Below, one piece after another: positions 61,077 through 64,000 of a stretch of DNA of 64,000 bases (positions are counted from its first letter, which is position 1; each line of letters opens with the position of its first letter). Under the pieces are notes generated by a model. The model made no database searches, was not told the origin of the DNA, and was given only the letters and a program-made list of their open reading frames with translations. The DNA comes from Curtobacterium sp. MCLR17_036 (GTDB lineage: Bacteria; Actinomycetota; Actinomycetes; Actinomycetales; Microbacteriaceae). The stretch lies in the NCBI RefSeq assembly GCF_003234445.2, contig NZ_CP126269.1, positions 1,116,001 through 1,180,000 on the forward strand. The letters run 5' to 3'. The position numbers and the translations under genes were made by a program.

Positions 61077-61099
61077 CTATGACGAGGGAGTCAGACGCC

Positions 61100-62392
61100 A
61101 TGAGGACCAGCACACGCACGACGAGGGGCCGCGCCACGGCGCTGCTCGCGACGGCCGCCGCGACGGCACTCGTCCTGACCGGCTGTTCGAGCGGCGGGAA
61201 CGCCGCGGGCGGCGGCGACGGCGAGATCAGCGGCACGATCACCCTGCAGACGTGGGCGCTCACGCCGACCTACACGGACTACCTCAACGGGGTCATCGAC
61301 GACTTCGAGCAGGCGCACCCGGACGCGAAGGTCAAGCTGCAGGACCAGCCCGGCGACGGGTACGCCGACAAGGTGCTCAGCCAGGCCTCGTCGAACTCGC
61401 TGCCCGACGTGATCAACCTGCCGCCGGACATCGCGTTGCCGCTCGCCAAGCGCGGGTTCCTGCAGGACGTCGGGAAGGACGACTCGAAGCTCGCCAGCAC
61501 GTACGTGGCCGGCGCGGTGGACTCGTACGAGTACAAGGGAGTGAACGGCACGTTCGGCTACCCCTGGTACCTCAACACCGACGTGAACTACTGGAACGCG
61601 ACGATGTTCGACAAGTGCGGCCTCGACGCGGACAACCCGCCGAAGACCACCGACGAGCTGTTCGAGCAGGCGAAGACCATGCACGAGAACTGCCCGACCG
61701 ACTACCTGATGAGCCGGAAGCCCGGCCTCGGCGACTTCACGCTCGCCGGCGTCAAGGTCCTCAACGCCGACGGCACGAAGTTCACGTTCGCCGACTCGTC
61801 GGAGGCCGCCGACCTCATCGACCGCTACAAGGACGCGTACCAGGACGGCTACATGCCCTCCAACGTGCTGAACAGCGACTACCTCGGCAACTCCACCCTG
61901 TTCACGCAGGCCAAGGTCGCCTGGACCACCGGTGGCGCCACCTCGCTCGCCGACTTCGAGAAGAACAACCCGTCGCTGAAGGGCAAGGTCACCGTCAGCC
62001 CCGCGCTCGACACCCCGCCGCTCTACGTGCAGGGCCTGTCGGTCTCGAGCAAGTCGAAGCACCTCGCCACCGCCGAGGCGTTCGCGGCGTTCATGACGAA
62101 CGCGAAGAACCAGGAGGCGTTCGCCCACCAGGTCAACATCTTCCCGTCCACCACGTCGTCGCAGTCCGACCCGTACTTCTCGAAGGACGACGGCACCGTG
62201 AACGGCGAGGCCCGGGTCCTGGCGAACGAGGCCCTGAAGAGCGCGAAGGTCATCAACCCGGTCGAGGCGAACTCCGCGATGACGGACTTCCTCGACCAGC
62301 AGATCGCCCTCGCGATGAAGGGCCAGGTCTCGCCGGAGAAGGCACTCCAGACGGCGCAGACCAAGATGAACAGCCTGCTGGCCAACGGCTGA
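61100..62392 (+). CDS. Sugar ABC transporter substrate-binding lipoprotein
   Basis: A 430-residue extracellular solute-binding protein of family 1. The signal ends in LVLTGC (lipobox, Cys ~29). Mature region: ISGTITLQTWALTPTY, then DVINLPPDIALPLAKRGFL and YPWYLNTDVNYWN. ATG 61100 has GAGGGAG upstream; the in-frame ATG at 61079 is less likely. It binds a sugar or oligosaccharide and delivers it to the two permeases. It is the first gene of the operon controlled by the LacI-type regulator. Confidence 0.93.
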   Translation: MRTSTRTTRGRATALLATAAATALVLTGCSSGGNAAGGGDGEISGTITLQTWALTPTYTDYLNGVIDDFEQAHPDAKVKLQDQPGDGYADKVLSQASSNSLPDVINLPPDIALPLAKRGFLQDVGKDDSKLASTYVAGAVDSYEYKGVNGTFGYPWYLNTDVNYWNATMFDKCGLDADNPPKTTDELFEQAKTMHENCPTDYLMSRKPGLGDFTLAGVKVLNADGTKFTFADSSEAADLIDRYKDAYQDGYMPSNVLNSDYLGNSTLFTQAKVAWTTGGATSLADFEKNNPSLKGKVTVSPALDTPPLYVQGLSVSSKSKHLATAEAFAAFMTNAKNQEAFAHQVNIFPSTTSSQSDPYFSKDDGTVNGEARVLANEALKSAKVINPVEANSAMTDFLDQQIALAMKGQVSPEKALQTAQTKMNSLLANG

Positions 62393-63270
62393 TGCGCGCC
62401 AACCGCTGGTTCACGCCCTGGCTGCTCGTCCTGCCGGCCCTCGTCTGGCTCGTCGCGTTCAGCCTCTGGCCGTCGATCAACACCGTCCGGCTGTCGTTCA
62501 CGAACGCCAGCCCGCTGGGGGGCGTGAGCCAGTGGGTGGGCGTCAGGAACTTCGAGACCCTGCTCGCCGACCCGCAGGTGTGGGAGGCGCTGCTCAACAG
62601 CGTCATCTACATGGCGGTCTGCCTGCCCCTGCTCACCGTGCTGCCGCTGCTCATCGCGGTGCTCGTGCAGCAGAAGCTGCCCGGGATCGCGTTCTTCCGC
62701 ACGGCGTTCTACACGCCGGTCATCGCCTCGGCGGTCGTCGTCGGACTCATCTGGACCTGGATCCTCGACGACCGCGGCGTCATCAACGAGATGGCGCAGG
62801 CGCTCGGCGTCGTGCAGGGCAGCGTCCCGTTCCTGACCGACCGGTGGCTGCTGCTCCTCAGCGCGATCAGCCTGACGGTCTGGAAGGGCCTCGGCTACTA
62901 CATGATCATCTTCCTGGCCGCCCTCGGGAACGTCGGCAAGGACCTGCACGAGGCCGCCGCGCTCGACGGCGCCGGCGCGGTCCGCCGGTTCTGGTCGGTG
63001 ACGATGCCCGGCGTCCGCGGCACCATGACGCTCGTCGGGATCCTGGTGTGCGTCTCCGCGCTCCGGGTGTTCAGCGAGCTCTACATCCTCACCAACGGCA
63101 CCGGTGGGCCCGGCGGGCAGGACAACTCGCTCGTCATGCTCATCCAGCAGTACGCCCGCGGCTTCACCGGCAACCTCGGCTACGCGTCCGCCCTGAGCCT
63201 CCTGCTCTTCGTCGTGACGCTCATCCCGATGCTCGCCCTCGCCCGGATGAACAGCAAGGCGGACAAGTGA
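62392..63270 (+). CDS. Sugar ABC transporter permease (MalF-like)
   Basis: A 292-residue permease with six helices: NRWFTPWLLVLPALVWLVAF at the start and the EAA loop DLHEAAALDGAGAVRRFWSV near residue 185. Its start overlaps the previous stop (TGATG). It forms a heterodimer with the next permease. The missing N-terminal extra helices of E. coli MalF are typical of Gram-positive systems. Confidence 0.93.
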   Translation: MRANRWFTPWLLVLPALVWLVAFSLWPSINTVRLSFTNASPLGGVSQWVGVRNFETLLADPQVWEALLNSVIYMAVCLPLLTVLPLLIAVLVQQKLPGIAFFRTAFYTPVIASAVVVGLIWTWILDDRGVINEMAQALGVVQGSVPFLTDRWLLLLSAISLTVWKGLGYYMIIFLAALGNVGKDLHEAAALDGAGAVRRFWSVTMPGVRGTMTLVGILVCVSALRVFSELYILTNGTGGPGGQDNSLVMLIQQYARGFTGNLGYASALSLLLFVVTLIPMLALARMNSKADK

Positions 63271-64000
63271 CGAACACGACCAGCACGACCGAACCCGTCG
63301 TCGGCGGCGCGCAGGGTGCTGCCAGCCCGACGCCGGACGGGACCGGCGCGACCGACGCGGGACGGGCCTCCAGGCAGAACGGACGCAAGCGCCGCCGCGC
63401 GGTCTGGGGCGTCATGTCCACCCGCGAGAAGGTCCTGCGCTACGCGCTGCTCATCGTGGTGCTCTTCATCACGATCGGGCCGTTCCTGTGGCAGCTGTCC
63501 ACCTCGCTCAAGGGCGCCGGCGAGGACATCTACACCGCGAACCCGTCGTTCATCCCGACCGAGCCGACCTTCGAGAACTACCTCAAGGTCGCCGCCGCGA
63601 TCCCGGTCTGGCGGTACATCGGCAACTCGCTGCTCGTCGCCGCGATCGACGTCTTCGGCAACATCGTGTTCGCGACGCTCGCCGGCTTCGCGCTCGCGCG
63701 GCTGCAGTGGCGGCACCGCAAGCTCGTGCTCGGCCTGTTCCTCGCCACGCTCGTGCTGCCCGGCGAAGCGACGATCATCTCGCAGTTCGTCACCGTCAAG
63801 GACCTCGGCCTCGCCGACAACCTGGTCGGTGTCGCCCTGCCCGGCATGATCGCCGCGCTCAACGTGCTGCTCATGTTCAACGCGTTCCGGCAGATCCCCG
63901 AGGAGATCGACCAGGCCGCCGTCATGGACGGCGCCAACGCGATGCAACGCCTGCGGTACATCGCGCTGCCCGCCGTGCAGGGGACCATCGCGGTCATCGC
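63267..64000 (+). CDS. Sugar ABC transporter permease (MalG-like), partial
   Basis: An open frame from GTG 63267 that reaches the window end without a stop (244 complete codons). A cytosolic Ser/Thr/Ala-rich leader of ~40 residues precedes the first helix (ALLIVVLFITIGPFLWQLS). The EAA loop DQAAVMDGANAMQRL lies near the end of the visible part. It overlaps the previous gene by 4 bases. No ATPase gene is in view; many actinobacteria use a shared MsiK-type ATPase for such systems. Confidence 0.9.
   Translation, partial: MTNTTSTTEPVVGGAQGAASPTPDGTGATDAGRASRQNGRKRRRAVWGVMSTREKVLRYALLIVVLFITIGPFLWQLSTSLKGAGEDIYTANPSFIPTEPTFENYLKVAAAIPVWRYIGNSLLVAAIDVFGNIVFATLAGFALARLQWRHRKLVLGLFLATLVLPGEATIISQFVTVKDLGLADNLVGVALPGMIAALNVLLMFNAFRQIPEEIDQAAVMDGANAMQRLRYIALPAVQGTIAVI

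Overview
The window is very GC-rich double-stranded DNA with short gaps, many GTG starts and many 4-base stop/start overlaps. Gene content points to an actinobacterium of the Microbacteriaceae, most like Curtobacterium or a close relative. Markers are an actinobacterial-type LexA box, a group II truncated haemoglobin, an Rv2466c/DsbA-like protein, EttA, PepN, Orn and RpiB in the order usual for that family. The genus is an inference from gene content; no database was searched.

Region 1 (1-18.9 kb) is the right part of an integrated siphovirus-type prophage whose left part lies outside the window. It runs from head-tail joining genes through a major tail protein, two tail assembly chaperones joined by a -1 frameshift, a 1244-residue tape measure, baseplate and fibre genes, an M15 endolysin and membrane-active lysis genes. 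Next come a few cargo-like genes (membrane-anchored SGNH hydrolase, lipoprotein, small Cys/His protein, 91-residue protein) and then a tyrosine integrase with an overlapping partner gene. The integrase abuts tRNA-His, the likely attachment site. No repressor or replication genes are visible here.

Region 2 (19-26.2 kb) is chromosomal. It holds oligoribonuclease (orn), an array of four palindromic elements, a MarR-MFS pair, two small genes, and a three-gene nonulosonic acid operon (neuA-like, neuB-like without a SAF domain, glycosyltransferase) ending next to tRNA-Arg. Region 3 (26-45.4 kb) is mostly housekeeping: membrane protein, msrA, a second ssb, a secreted protein, ettA, two thioesterases, an epimerase, glbO, mscS, pepN, a DsbA-like protein, a GNAT/XRE pair with overlapping start codons, rpiB, a Nei glycosylase, an amidohydrolase and a PaiB-like protein.

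Region 4 (45.4-54.2 kb) is one long operon for uptake and cytosolic cleavage of peptides: lipoprotein binding protein, M14 metallopeptidase, two permeases, a serine beta-lactamase-fold hydrolase, a MarR-type regulator and a fused double ATPase. Its 5' end has a candidate operator, an internal gap has 29-base repeats, and its 3' side is followed by a hairpin and a 121-base tandem repeat array. Region 5 (55-64 kb) has an AraC regulator, a NarL-type two-component system, an EamA exporter, a 50-residue gene with a strong ribosome binding site, a small gene under a textbook LexA box, a LacI regulator and the start of a sugar ABC transporter operon that runs off the right end.

The observations I rate highest are the SOS-boxed small gene and its apparent relative inside the prophage, the peptide-scavenging operon, and three unrelated families of intergenic or palindromic repeats.
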